42,115 bases of DNA from Pseudacidovorax intermedius (GCF_001476815.1 NZ_LDSL01000104.1:1-42115); one strand, 5' to 3'; positions 1 through 14,100 are shown, counted from the first letter of the stretch. Numbers and translations are program-made. Notes: generated by a model from the sequence alone, not told the origin.

Positions 1-2140
1 AAGCCCGACTGGATGTTGGCCAGCGAGGCGTCGCTCAGGTAGAGGCTCCCGGGCGTGCCGCCGCCGCTGCCGCCCAGCACCACCGTGCCGGTCGGGTCCG
101 TGGGGCTGATGGTGAGCGTGGCACCGGCGCTGCGCACCGGCGCGGCGATGGTGATGTCGGTCGAGCGCAGGACGATGTCCTTGCCGCCCGCATCCACCGC
201 ATTGGAGATGGTCTGGGTGCCGCCCAGCGTCGCCACGTCGGTGGCGCCGCCGCGCGAGCCGGAGCCCGAGGCGCCCACGTCCGAATAGACCTGCACCGAC
301 CCGGTGGCGAACACCACCACGTCCTGCCGCGAGGTGCTCGACACCGTCAGCGACTTCGCATCCACCACGATGGACTTGGGGCTGAAGGTGAAGCCGTTCA
401 CCTTCTCGCCCACGCCGTTGAGCGCGGTGATGGTGATGTTGCCGCCGACCGCCTGCAGCATTGGGCCGCCCGCCTGGCGCAGCACGGTGCCGTTGGCGAA
501 GAAGTTGTTCTGCTCCTGCGCGTTGAGGCCCGTCGCCACGATCCTGCCGGTGGCCTGGTCCATGGTGAAGTTGCCGCGGCGCAGTGCCCAGTCGATGCCG
601 GCATCGAAACCGTTGCCGGCACGCAGCCAGCCCAGGCTGCTGTCGATGTTGGTGACGGCACCCTTGAGTGCCCGCACCGTCAGGTCGCCCGAGCCGCCGG
701 CATGCACGCCGGCGCCCAGCAGCACGTCGCCGCCCTCGGCCGCCAGCACGATGCTGCCCTGGTGGGCGCTGCCGCCCGTGGTCGAGATCTCGCCCAGGAT
801 CTGCAGCGTGGTGCCGGCCGTGAGGTTGACCAGCCCGGTGGTGGCATGCACGCCGGTCCCGGGACCGGAGCCCGCCGCCACGGTGAGCGCACCGCCGCGC
901 GTGATGATGGACACGCCGCCGTCGGCCTGCTGGTTCACCTGCTGCAGGATCAGCCCGTCCACTTCCTCGATGAACACGGCGCCGCTGACGCTGTTCACGA
1001 AGTCCAGCGCGCGGACCTGGATCTCCAGCGGATTGCCGTTCTCGCCGATGCCGCCGGTGGAGCGGATGTAGAGCAGCGCATCGCTGGCGATGATGTCGGT
1101 CGTGCCTTCGGCCACGTCCAGCACGCCGCCGGCCACGATGCTCAGGGTGCCCGCATTGGTGGTGCGCAGCTTGCCCAGCATGATGTGGCTGCCCGCCGTC
1201 ATCGTGATGCTGCCGCTGCCGGCGTTCACCACGGTGTCGCCCGTCATGTCCAGCACGCCGGCGCCGGCGTCCAGCACGACGTTGCCGCCGAGCGTCGTCA
1301 CGTCGCCCGCGGCGGCCATGCTCAGGCCGCCCGCGCCACGCAGCGTGACCGCGCCGGTGGCCGTGGTCAGTGCCTGGTTCACGGTCAGCTTGCCGGCCGT
1401 GGTGATCAGCTGGATCGACGCCGAGCCGACCGCCTGGATCGCGCTGTCGACCGTCATCGCGCCGCCGGACTGCAGCAGCACCGCCGCATGGCTGGTGCTC
1501 AGCGCCTGCGCCACGGTCATGCCGTCCTTCTCGTAGATGGTGATGGCCGAGCCGGCCGTCACCGTCAGCGTGGTGGCGTCGATGGCACTCACCACCGCGC
1601 CGTTGACCAGCTTGCCGCCCGTGACCGAGCCCGCGGCCGTCAGCGTCACCGCACCGGCCGTGGCCATGTTGTCGATGACGATGCTGCCGGTCTTCGAGAC
1701 GATGGTCACGATGCCCGCAGTGCCCGTGATCGAGCCGATGCTGACGTTGCCATCGGCCTGGATCGTGATGTTGCCGCCCCTCATCACCAGGCTGGAGATC
1801 GACAGGTCGCCGCTCTCGAAGATGGTGAGGTTGCCGGCGCCCGTCATCTCGACGGACAGGGTGTCCACCGAGGTCTTGAGGGTCAGGTCGTCGCCGGAGG
1901 TCACCTTCAGGTCGTGGGCGGTGAGCGTGCCGCCCACCGTCAGCGCATGGCCGGCGCTCAGGTTGAGCGTGCCGCCGCTGCTGCCGCTGCCGACGTTCAG
2001 GTCGGAGACGACGATCAGGTCGCGGCCGGCCGCCAGGGTGATGGACTCGCCCGCATGGACGTCCATCTTCACCACGCTCAGGTTGCCCGTGACGGACAGG
2101 CTGGCATTGCCCGGCGCGCGCTGGGGAACGATGAGGATGT
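1..2140 (-). other. Filamentous-haemagglutinin-like beta-helix, part 3 (to window edge)
   Basis: About 710 residues of highly regular rungs: NLSVVKMDVHAGESITLAAG, DLSISSLVMRGGNITIQADG, VSIGSITGTAGIVTIVSK, SIQLITTAGKLTVNQAL, DVLLGAGVHAGGSGDLTV. Near the edge it contains NFFANGTVLRQAGGPMLQAV and SLTVSSTSRQDVVVFATG, then DLTISAP-like strands ending TISPTDPTGTVVLGGSGGG. The reading frame is still open at position 3, so the C-terminus, any cell-wall or outer-membrane anchor and any type I secretion signal lie beyond the low-coordinate edge. Confidence 0.75.
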
Positions 2141-5100
2141 AGTCGCCGCTCTTGGTGAGCGCGCGGTTGGCGTCGGTGTCGGCGCTGCTGCCGCCGGCGG
2201 TGAAGGCGGTGTTCGCCTGGTTCGCGGTCAGCGTCAGCGTCGAGCCGCTGACGGACACGGCCACCAGGCCGCCCTGCTCCGCCTTGTACTCCAGCGCGCC
2301 GAGCACCGAGGCCCAGTCGGCGGTGACGGTACGGCCGTTGACCGTGTCGCCCACCTTGACGCTGTAGGTGTTCAGGCCCACCTGGACCGTGTAGTCCACG
2401 CCCGCCTTGACGGTGCCCGTGTAGGCCACGGTGGCGACCTGCGTCGCATCCGTGCCGGCGGCCGTCAGCAGCGTGCCGGTGTCGCGCACCGCATTGGCCA
2501 CGTCGGCCTGGTAGTGGCGCAGCACCGAGGTGCCGTCGACGGTGAAGCCGACGTTGTCGACCTGCGCGGTCAGCACCAGCTTGCGTGCCGCCACGTCCTT
2601 GGTCACCACGAGCGACACGCTGTTCGCCGCCTCGCCGGTGGTGATCTGGCTGGCCAGGTTGGTCAGCACCGAGTTCCAGTCGGCGGTCACGCCGCCGCTG
2701 CCGACGGTCACGCCGTAGGTGCGGCCATTGACCGTCACCGTGTACTCGTAGCCCTGCGCCAGCGCATAGGAGGCGTTGGCCGGGTCGGCGAAGCTGAGCG
2801 AGGACTTCTGCTTGGCATTGACGCCGGCATCGCGCTCGGTGGCGACGGTGGCGGCTGCGGGGCCGCCCAGGGTGCCTGCCGCGATGCTGAAGGTCGTGTT
2901 GTCGGCCTCGGCCAGCAGGCCGACGGCGGACTGGACGGCCACGGCGGCGCCGAAGTTGTCGGTCACCGTGCCCAGCGCGGACGTGCCGCGGATGGTGAGC
3001 ACGCCGGCCCGGTCCTTGGCCAGCACGCTGCCATCAGTGAGCCTGGAGGCCAGCTGCGACGCGACGGTCTGCCCGCTGTCGCCGGCCACCGCGGTGTAGC
3101 TGTAGTTGGCGCCGCCCACGTTCACCGTGTAGGTGGTGCCGGCGGCCACGGTGAGCGACGACAGGTCGATCGAGCGCACGTCGTAGGACGTGGCGTCGAT
3201 GGCCTCACCGGCCTCGACCACCGACACCAGCGCGCTGCGCAGCGAGGCCCAGTCGGTGACGTTGTAGCTGGAGGCGGTGACGGTGTAGGCGCTGTTGGCG
3301 GTGCGCAGCGCACTCGCCAGTTCGGTGTTGACCTTGGCCATGTCGTCGCCGCTGGCGGCGACGTAGCTGACGCGGGTCTGGTCCACCGTCAGCACGTAGC
3401 GGTAGCCGGAGCCGAAGACCACCGAGCTGAAGTCCAGATGGCGGCCCGCCTGCGTGGTCTGCACCTCGGTCACGCCGCCGGTGCCGGCATTGGCCACGGC
3501 CTGCCAGGTGCGCATGGCCGTGGCGATGGTCTTGCCGACCGCCTGGGTCACGGTGATGACGTTGCCGCTGACCGTGGCGCCGAAGGTGGCGTCGGCGTCG
3601 ATGGCGTTCTTGAGCGCCGTGACGATGGCGGCGTCCGAATTGATGGTGCCGGTGGCGATGACCTCGAAGGTCTTGCCGTCGATGGTCACCGCGTAGCGCG
3701 CGTCGGCCACGTAGTGCCAGCCCACGGTGAGCTTCGGGTCGACCTTGGCGCTGACCGTCGCCGACGGTGCGTCGCTGCTGATGTCGGCCGTGCCCGCGTT
3801 GTACGACGCCGAGGCCGACGTGATGCTCAGCTTGTTCGTCGCCGCGTCGTAGCTCGCGCTGTAGTGGCCGCCGGCGCCGATGGCGCTGGCCAGCGAACTG
3901 CCCATGGCATCCGCGGTGGCACCCGTGCCTTCGTAGCTTTCGCCGGCGATCACCACGTGCCACTTGTCGCCCGCGCCCGGCGCGGTGGTCGGCAGCGTGA
4001 CGGTGCGCGCACCGTCGGTGGCGACGGAGACGCTGCCCTGGCCCGTCTCGGCCTGCAGGGACTGCACGGCGACGCTGCTGGCCGCCGCATTGGCGGCCAC
4101 GTTGGCGATGTCCAGGAACTGGTTGCCGCCCAGGTGCACCGCGTACTCGTGGCCATTGAGCACCACGCTGTAGCTCTTGCCGGCCTGCGGCGCGGCGCTG
4201 GCGTCGAAGGTGACGCCGCTGAGCTGCTTGTCGAGGTAGCCGGAAGCGACGTCGCCTGCGGCGGTGTCGATGGTGCTGCCATCCTTGGCCACGCCGCCGG
4301 TCACGGCGTCGGTGGCCGGGGCCGTCACCGACACGCTGCCGAGGGTGAAGGCCACGTTGCCGTGCTCGGCCACCAGCGTCAGGCGCAGGGCGGTGGCATC
4401 GACGGTGACGGCGATGTCCTCGCCGGCCTCGATGCGGGTCTTGAGCGCGCCCAGCACCGTCGCCGCCGTGTCGGAGGCACCGGCGGTGACGCTGTAGCGG
4501 TGACCGTTGACCAGCACGCTGAACACCTGGTTCACCGTCGGTGCCGCGCTGAAGGCCAGGGTGCTGACCTGCGCGACGGAGACGCCCGCAGCCGTCACCG
4601 TGTGCATCGCGAAGTTGCTGATCGCGCCGCCGGCTTCCAGCAGGGTCTTCTCGGTGACCGTGCTGTCGTTGTTGTGCACGTAGCCGTCGGCCGCGATCGT
4701 GCGGACCTCGACGTCGTCGCCGTTGCCCGACTTGCTCGGGTCGGTCAGCTGCACCGTGCTGACGCTGCCGTTGATGGTGACGCGGTAGCCGTACAGGTCG
4801 GCCACCTTGTCGTCGTAGGCGTCCTGGCCCACCAGCACGTTGCCGTTGCTGTCGCGCACCAGGGCCTTCAGTTCCTTCACGCCGCCGAGCGCGTCGACGG
4901 TGATGGCGCCGGAGGTCTTCTGCGCGCCCATGTCGGTGGCCGCCTCGACCTCGTCCACGAAGATGATCGCGGTCGAGCGCAGCGAGATGTCGTGGCCCGG
5001 CGCGAAGTTGCGCACCTCGCGCAGCAGCAGGTTGCCGCCGGCGGCGATGTCGATGGCGCCGTCCTTGGCGCTCGCGAGTTCCACCGTCAGTCCGGTGGCC

Positions 5101-8100
5101 TCGTTGATCTTGATGTCGCCCTGCACCGTGGAGCGGACGTTGACCGTCTCGACCAGGGTGTTGAGCTGCACATCCCTGGTGGCCTCGACCACCAGGCGGT
5201 CGGAGATGAACACCGAAGCGCCGTCCGAGGTCACGTTGGCCGCCTTCAGGCTCAGCGTGCCGCCGCTGGTGGCCGCGGCCACGATGCCGCTCTGCAGCGT
5301 GAGCGTGCCGCCCACGCGCATCGTCACGTCGCGGGCCGACTCGAAGCCGTCCAGGCCGCCGACGAAACCGCTCAGGCGCAGGTCGCGCGCCACCTCGAGG
5401 AAGATGTCGTTCCTGGCGCGGATCTCGAACTTGGAGGCCAGCAGCTGGTCGATCTGCAGGTGGACGTTGCCGGTCTGGATCTGCGCCGAGCTGGTGGTCG
5501 AGCGGGTGCCGTTGGCGTTGACGTCGACCACCTGGCTCACGGTGCTGGTGCCGCGCGCCTCGATCAGCACGCTGTCGATGGCGGTGGCGGCGCTGCCGTC
5601 GTAATGGGTGGCCTTGACATTGATCAGGCCGCCGACGGACGTGGTGACGCCATTGGCGGTGCTGACCACCGGCGTCAGGTTGACGTCCTGCCCGGCGATC
5701 AGCTCCAGGTGCCGGTTGACGTTGAGCGTGGTGCCCTTGAGGTTCAGGCTCTCGCCGGTCTGCAGGATCAGCGTGTCGGCCGTGATCGTGCTGGGCAGCA
5801 GCTTGGTGAAGTTGTCGCTGGCGACCGTGCCGTCGGCGTTCAGCGTCATCGCGCCGAACTGGAAGTACTGGCCGGCGCGGTATTCCATCCACTCCGGCGC
5901 GTCGAAGAAGCGGTAGAGCTCGATGGTCTTCGCGGCGTCGAACACGATGCCGCGGGTGTAGCTGAGCGAATCGCCGCTCGTCGGCGTCTTCACCACCACG
6001 CTGCCGGCCGTGCTGGCCAGGCGGATGGTGTCGCCCTTCACCTTGTCGTTCTTGTCGACCAGCAGCGAGCCCGCGCTCGTGATGTCCACCCGCGTGTTGC
6101 CCGTGCCAGCCGTGGTGCTGCTCGTCGCGTTGAGCACGTGCAGGCCGGCGAAGCGCTCGTAGGCACCGTCGGTGTCCACCAGCTGGATGTCGCCGCGCGT
6201 GGTGCGCGCGTCGAGTTCGTTGATGGCGGTCTCCAGGCCCGTGATGCCGCTGACGGCCACCACCGTGAGGCGGTTGGCCACCACGTCCACGCCGGCGTCG
6301 CCATAGGCTTCGCCCACGGCACCCGCGCGCGACTCCAGCCGCACGTTGCCGGCCGAGCTGACGAACACGGGGACCAGGGTGTTGTTCGGGCCCTGCACCG
6401 TGGGCTGCGCCGCACCGGCGTCCAGGTGGACGCCGGCCGAGACGAAGCGGACCATCAGGTCCTGCTGCGCCGTGATGGCGATGTCGTTGCCCGTCTGGTT
6501 GGTCTTGAGCTGGGCCGAGACCACGTCGATGGCGCCCGCGCCCGTCACGCTCAGGCTGCCGTTGGCCACGCCGGCTTCGAGCAGCAGCTTGCGGCTGCCC
6601 TGGTCCACGGTGGCGCTGGCGCCGCCGGCCAGGGTGGCCTGCACGTCCAGCACGAGGCGGTTGACGTTGGTGCGGATGTCCACGGCGCCGGTGCTGGTCA
6701 CGCTCAGCTCGTCGGCCACGGTGGTCTGGCCGGTCAGGCTTTTCACGGTGCCCTGGGCGGACACGGTGACGTCGCCGCGCGCATCGTTGCGCACGTCGCC
6801 CAGCCACAGGTTGGCGTCGATGGCGGTGCCGCTGTTGCGCGCCGCCGTGAGGCTGATGTCGTTGCGGTCGCTGGTGCCGCGCGTGACGACGCTGGTCGCC
6901 GTCAGGCTGCCGGTGTTGTAGACCGTGATGCCGCCGTCGGCGGCCACGGCCGTGAGGTCCAGCGCGCCGACGTTCGTCAGGTCGATGTTGCCGGCGCCGG
7001 TCAGCGCCACGTTGGCCTGGGCCACGCGGCTGCTGAGCATCAGGCCGGTCTCGGCGCTGGCCACCAGGCGCTTGGCCGCCATGGTGCCGGCCGCCACCCA
7101 CACCTTGTGGTCGTCGCCGGTGGTGCCGGGCAGCTGCACGAGGTCGCGCACCTGCTCGATGAAGCCCGAGGCCGCAGTCAGCGACAGGGTGCCGGTGGCC
7201 CCCGCCGTCGCGTCGACGGTGGCGTGGTTCAGCACGATGTTGCCGCCGTACTCGCCCGCCTTGAAGCTGATGTTGCCCGAGGTGGCCGTGAGCACCGTCT
7301 GCTCGTCGGCGCGGATGTCGCCATCCTTGAAGGTGTTGGCCTGGGCCGAGCCGGACTCGAGCGCGATGTCGCCCGCCGTGACCGTGCCGCTGAGCTGCAG
7401 GTCGCGGCCCGCATAGACCTTGACCGTGTCCAGGTGGGCGCTGCTGTCGCTGGCCGCCACCACGCCGCCCAGGTTGACGTCCTGTGCGGCCTTGAGCGTG
7501 ACGGTGCCGTGGCTGCCGGTGGCGGCCAGGGTGCCCGAATCAGCCAGCGTGAGCGAGCCGCCGGCCGACAAGTCCAGCGTCTGCGCCACCAGCTTGGTGG
7601 CGACCGTCTGGCCGCCGATGGTGTTGCCCTGCACCTGCAGCTGCGTGCCGGCGTCGATGTCCAGGCCCTGCGTGGCGGCCACGATGCCGCTCACGCGCAC
7701 GGCGCCGCGCGCATCGATGGCCACGGTGGCGCCTTCGAGCGAGGCACCGGTGTACGAGCCGTAGTTGGTGTCGATGGTCTGGCTGCTGGCCTCGGTCACC
7801 AGCTGGGTCACCTGCTGGATGATCGGCACGGACTTCCACACCGTCACGTTCTCCAGCTTCGTGACCATCACCTCCTTGGTGGTGGTCTGGTAGACCGGGC
7901 GGTAGTCGAAGTCGTCCTTGGCGATGGTCGCCAGCTGGTACTTGAGCTGCACGCGCTGGTCGGTGATCTCCTGAGTCTTGGCCGTCCACTGGTACATGTA
8001 GTCGACGAACTGCTCGAAGCGCCGGCCCCACACGAAGGCGGAGCTCGACTCGTCGTTCACGCCGCCCAGGTTGGGCGTCGAGCCGGTGTAGTCGGCCTTC

Positions 8101-11100
8101 CAGCCGCCGTAGTTGATGTGCTGGTACAGCCGCACCGCGTAGGTGGCGTTGGTGAAGCGCACCGCCTGGGCGTCGTCGTTCCAGTCGTCGCGGCGGCTGC
8201 TGTTGTAGTAGCTGCCGAGCCACGGGTCGTTGCCGCGCAGCTCGAGCGAGGCGCCGACGTAGTTGGCCCACCACCACAGGGTGGGACCGCCATAGCCGCC
8301 CTGGATGCCCGGGGCGATGCCGACATCGCGCACGCCGTCGTACTGCGTCCACAGCCGCTGCAGCGAGGCCGTGCCGCTGTCGAGGGTGCTGTTGTAGGCC
8401 GCGATGGCCAGGATGTTGTTCGTGGCCGGCGCACCGCCGCTGAAGCCATAGCCCTGAACCAGGTTCTGCTTGGCCGGATCACTGTCGTTCCATGACCAGT
8501 TGGGGTCGTAGGCCAGCGTGCCCGCATGGCCGTCGGCCATGCTGGTGAAGATGCGCGAGCCGGTGTTGCCCGAGTAGGAGACCTTCCAGCGGCCGGCGTC
8601 GCCGTCGTAGTCGACGCTGGCCTGCGACCAGTCGAAGCTGGTGCGCGAACCCGTCCACACCGAGCTGACCTGGTCGTAGAACACGTTGGCCCGGTCGTAG
8701 TACGAACCCACGACCTCGCCCTTCGGCGTGGCCGTCGCTTCCACCCAGGTGCCGGCCGCGCCGGTACCGGTGGTGGCGGAGCCGCCATTGAGGTACTTGG
8801 CACTGCCGTCGCTCACCAGGCGCAGGATGTCCTCCTGCGATCCCACCGGCATGTAGACGTACTTGTCCCGCCAGTTGGCGACGTCGACGTAGAAGACCTT
8901 CTTGGCGTTGTTGGCCCAGTCCGGCGTCCACGCAGTGTGGGTGGTGTTGCCGTTGAGGGTCTTCCACTCCTGCGCGCCGTCGTACGTGAAGTTGTAGATG
9001 GGCATGTAGCCCAGCGTGTTCAGCACGGCCCAGCGCTGGGCGTCGCTCAGCTGCGAGAAGGACTTGTAGCCGGGATCCTTGTAGTTGCCGCTCGGCGCCT
9101 CGGCGCTGCGCCCCGGCGTCTGCTCGTTGCCGGCGTTGGTCCACACCACCACGCGGATGTTCGCGGCATTGGGCTGGCGGGCCGCGATGGCGGCGTCCTT
9201 CTCGGCCTGGGTGTTGAAGTAGTCGATGCCCTCGATGAAGAAGTCGCGGAACTGGTCCGCGGCCGCCGCGTTCGGGTTGTAGTAGCCCGTCTGCGACAGC
9301 GTGACGTTCATCGTGTGGTAGGTGCTGCCCACCTTGACCAGATCGGTGCCGACCTGCTCGGTGATGACCGTGGGCACCCAGGTGACCACGGGCACCTGCA
9401 CGGTGCCGTCCTCGACCTGCTGGTAGCCGGTGACCACGTCCACCGTCTTGGTGACGGTCTGGTAGGTGGTCACGTCCACCGGTCGCGCCACGCCGCCGCC
9501 GATGGCGGCGTCGACGATCACGTCGCCACCGGACTGGATGCTCAGGCCGCCCTTGGCCTGCACCACGCCCTTGTTGCTGATGGTGATGGTGCCGCCCGAG
9601 AGCTGCGCCTTCGCGACGCCCAGCTCCATGGCCGCGCGCGTCATGTTCATGTCGACGCCGGCGTTGAGCACGATGTCGTGCATGGAGCCGAGCGAGCCCG
9701 ACACCTTCAGCGTGCTGCCCGCATTGACCAGCAGCTTGCCGGCCGTGGCGTCCTTGTCCACCAGCACGTTGCCGTTGACGGTGATGTTGCCGCCGGCCAG
9801 GTGCACCAGGTGGCCCGCCTTGACGATGGGCTGGTCGTTCTTGTTCGGGTCCGAGGCGCTGGACAGCGTCAGCTTGTCGCCGGCCTTGATGTAGATCGAC
9901 GACTGCGCACCGTAGGCAAAGATGTGGCTGCCCGAGGTCATGCTCACGTTCGCCGCCACGATGGAGACGGACTCCTGCGCCTCGATGTTGCGCTGCACGA
10001 CCACGTCGCCCGAGGTGGACTCGATGGTGACGTGGTTGACGTGCGCGCGCGTCATCGCCGCGTCCGACTCGCCCACCGCGATGAAGCGGATGGTGACGCC
10101 GTCGGTCGAGCGGATGTTCACGCTGCCGCCGTCGGCGGTGTCCAGCGTGCCGCCGGTCAGGTAGTTGCCCTGCGCGTCCTGCGTGAGCACGTCCACCAGC
10201 ACGCCGATGCGGCTGGCGTCGGTGCCGCCGACGACGTTGACCTGGTCGTTGGCACGCACCAGGCCCGCCACCATGACCTGGGAGCGCGACTGCAGCGCGA
10301 TGTCCGCGCCCTGGCCGGTGGCCAGGATGCTGCCGCGCACCAGCAGGTCGCCGTCGGTGGTCAGCGCGATCTGGCCGGCCGCGTCGGTCACCCTCACGGT
10401 GCTGCCCGGGTTGAGCACGATGCCGGTGCCCTGGCTGTCCTGGCCCGCCACCATCTCCACCGTGCCGCTGGCCGAGGCCTGGAAGGCGACGGTGATGTCC
10501 TGCGACGCGCGCAGCTTCAGGGCGGCGCCCGCCGCCGACAGCTGCTCGCCGCCGGCGTACAGCCCACCCTGCAGGTCCATGCGCACGGCATCCGCGCGCA
10601 CCAGGCTGCCGGCGCCCAGGGCCAGCACCTTGCCGTCCGACGCCACGCGCAGGTTGCCGCCGGCATGGATGTCGACCAGCCGGTCGGCGCTCAGCACCGC
10701 GCCGCCGCTGCGACTGCCCACCGAGCCGACGGACACGTCGCCGCCGGCGCTGAGGGTCACGCCCTGCCCGGCCGCGTTGGCGGCGACGGGCGAGCCGTAG
10801 ATGGCGATGTTGCCGCCCGCCACCACGCGCAGCGAGCCGGCCAGGGACATGTCGGCATGCAGCTGCACGTTCTGCGCGGCCGAGACCTCGACCTCGTAGT
10901 CGTAGCTCGCCGGCGTCGCACCGGTGCTCTTGACCACGCCGGCCAGGTCCACGTTCTTGCCCGACAGCACGATCTGCGCGCCGGTCTCGATCCAGCCCGA
11001 CGCATGCTCCAGCGTCAGGGTGCCGCTGGTGGCACCGATCTGCACCAGGCCCTGCGCCGCATTGCCGCGGCCGATGCTGCTGTTGATGGAGACGTCGTTC

Positions 11101-14100
11101 AGGCCGGTCATGACGATCCGGCCGCCCGCGTCGAGCGTGTTGAACTGCGCGGTGCCCGTCGTGCGCAGGCTGACCTCGCCCGCATGCACCTGGGTGCCGG
11201 CCTTGATGACGATGTCGCGCTGCGCGGTGAGTTCGCCGCGGATCTCCAGCGTCTGGCGCGCGTCGATGACGATGTCGGCATTGAGGCCGCGGGCGATCAG
11301 GTCGCCCTCCATCACCACGTTGCCGGCCGGCGACAGCTGCATGCCGCCCGACAGCGTTTCCAGCAGGCTGGTGGCCGACAGGTGCACGTTCTGGTTGCCC
11401 AGCGCATTGGTGCCGGCAAACATGTTGATGGCCGAATGGCCACGGATGGCGCCGGAGATGGTGATGTCGCCGCCGGGCGCATTGGCCCGGCCGAGGTTGA
11501 CCACCGAGCCGCGCGCGCTGGCGTCCAGCGCATAGGCGCGGCCCGAGCTGGCGGTCGCGCCGCCGTCCACCTGCGTGAAGCCCAGCAGTTCGGCATGGCC
11601 GCCGGCCACGGCGGCGATGGCGAACCGGTAGGCGCCGCTGGTCAGCATGAGGTGGCCATCGGCGAGGCGAACCTTCAGGCCGTAGGTCGCGAAGTCCGGG
11701 ATGGCGTCGATGGCGGCCTGCAGGTCCGCCGCCAGGCCGGCGATGCCGGTGTTGCCCGTGGTGGCCGAGGCGGCCAGGCGCACCACCTGGCTCACGGTGC
11801 GGCTGCCGTCCTGCACGCTCAGCGTGAAGGCCACGTCCTGCGTGATGCGGCCGCTGGCGTACTGCATGAAGTCCGCCGCCACCAGCTCCTGCGTCCATTC
11901 GGGCGTGAGCACCGACAGGCTGCCGGCCGCCGACAGCGACAGCGTGCTGTCCTGCTGCGTCGTGCGCAGGTGCACCGCGCCGCCGACGACGATGCCGTCG
12001 GCCAGCCACGGCTCGGCCTGCGTGGCCGTGCCGGTGCCGGTGCCGCCGCGCACGTCGATGGTCTTGCCGGCCGTCAGGTCGCGGCCCAGGCGGACCTGCT
12101 GGCCCGCCACGATGGTGATGACCGAATCGCCGCCGAAGCTCTGCGCCGTGCTGCCCAGCGTGAAGCCGTCGGCATCGCGGTGGTCCACCACCTGGCCGCC
12201 GGCCACCAGCTGGCCCAGGATCTCGGCGTCCTGCGAGGCGCTGACGCGGATCTCGCCATCGGCATGCTGCGTGGTGACGCGGGCCGCGGCCGGCATCTTC
12301 ACGCCGATGCCGTCGGCCAGGCTGAAGCCGCCGGCCAGGTCGACCAGGTGGCTGGCGCGGATGGTCGCGCCCACCTCGATGCTGCCGCCCGAGGCCGTCT
12401 TGGCCTGGCCGCCCAGGTAGAGCTGGCCCAGCGAATGCAGGCGCACGGTGCCGTTGCCGGCCGACCAGTCCAGGTCTTCGCTCAGCAGGCGGCCGTTGGC
12501 GTCGAAGGTCTGGCGCATGGTCGCGCCGGACAGGATGCTGCCCGCGATGGTGACGCCGCCCTGGGCGTCCACCGACACCAGTCCGCCGGACTGGTCGCTG
12601 GTGAGGCCGGCCGCGTTCAGCCCGCCGGCACTGCCAATGACCACGGCCCAGCCCTGGTCGTCGGCACTCAGCGCCTTGGTGGTGGTCAGGGTGACCGACT
12701 TGGCGGCCTGCAGGCCGGCGTCGACCAGCACCTGCTGGCCGGCCTTGACCACGATGGTGGAATCCGGGCCGCTCCAGGTCACGCCCTGGGCGCCGATGGT
12801 GCCGCCGGCCACGATGGCGCCGTGCAGTTCCACGTCCTGGCTGCCGATGACGGTGATGCTGCTGCCGGCGCGCGTGGTGTTGAGCGTCGAGGACGCGTTG
12901 ACGTACACGCTGGTGCCGGCGGCATTGGCGCCGTTGCGGTCTGTGCCGTCCAGCTCCACGCCGCCCACGAGCGTGATGTTGCCGTTGACGTTGGCTTGGC
13001 CTTCCCAGTACAGCCAGCGGTCGGACTGCATGACGAGGTCGGAGCCGGCGCCCAGCAGGTTGATGTTGCCGCGCACGATGACGTCGTCGGCCGTGGAAAC
13101 CACGAAGTCGGCGTCGTCCTGCAGCGTGGTGATGGTGCCGGTCAGCAGGAAGCCGAAGCCGCGCTGGCCCAGCAGCGGATGCGGCTCCAGCACGCGGATC
13201 TCGTCCACCGCGCCGTCGTTGTTGGCGTCGTAGGCGTACACCACGTACTTGTGGCTGCCGTCGCTCACCACCCAGCGGTTGGTGTCGGCCACGGTGACGT
13301 CGGCGTTGCGGTAGTCGATGCCCTCGGTGAAGGAGGTCATCAGCTGCTTGCCCGCCGGGGCGGCGGCGTTGTAGTACACCTTGCCGCCGTAGGACGTGAA
13401 GCCGCTCTGGTCCAGCACGCGGAAGAGCTGGTCGCCCGTGAGCGAGGACAGCGCCGCATGGTCGGCCGGACGCGCCACGTCGGCCCAGCGCAGGCCGCTC
13501 ACGGTGTAGTCGGTGCCGGCCTTGAAGCTCAGGTGGTACTGCTCGCCCACCGGCTTGGTGGCGTTGTAGTACACGGCGCCGTCCCAGCGGGCATAGCCCA
13601 GCTGCGCCAGCACCGCGTTCTGCTGCTCGATGCCCAGCTGCTCGAAGCCCTGGCCCGTGGCCGGGCGCGTGAGGTTGCCCCAGGCGATGTCGGCATTGCT
13701 GTAGTCCTTGCCGTCGCCCTCCACCAGCGTGCCCAGCACGCGGCCGGTGCCGGCGTTGTAGAACACCTGGCGGTCGACCTGGTCGTAGCCCAGGGACTTG
13801 AGCACCACGGCGCGCTGCGAGGGGTTGAGGTCCTCGAAGCTGGCGCTGTCCGTCGGCCGGGCGACACCGCCCCAGTCGATGGCGTCGAGGTTGTAGTCGG
13901 CGGCCTGGCCCTGCGCGAAGCCGTCGACCACGCGCACGTTCTTGGCCGCGTCGGTCTTGATGAAGTGCAGGCCTTCCAGCACCTCGTAGCCCATGGCACG
14001 GGCCACCACCTTCTGCTGCGCGGCCGTGAGGTCGCCGAAGGCCGCACCCGCGGCCGGCGCACCGGCGCTGCCCCAGTAGATGCTGCCGTTGGCGTAGTCG

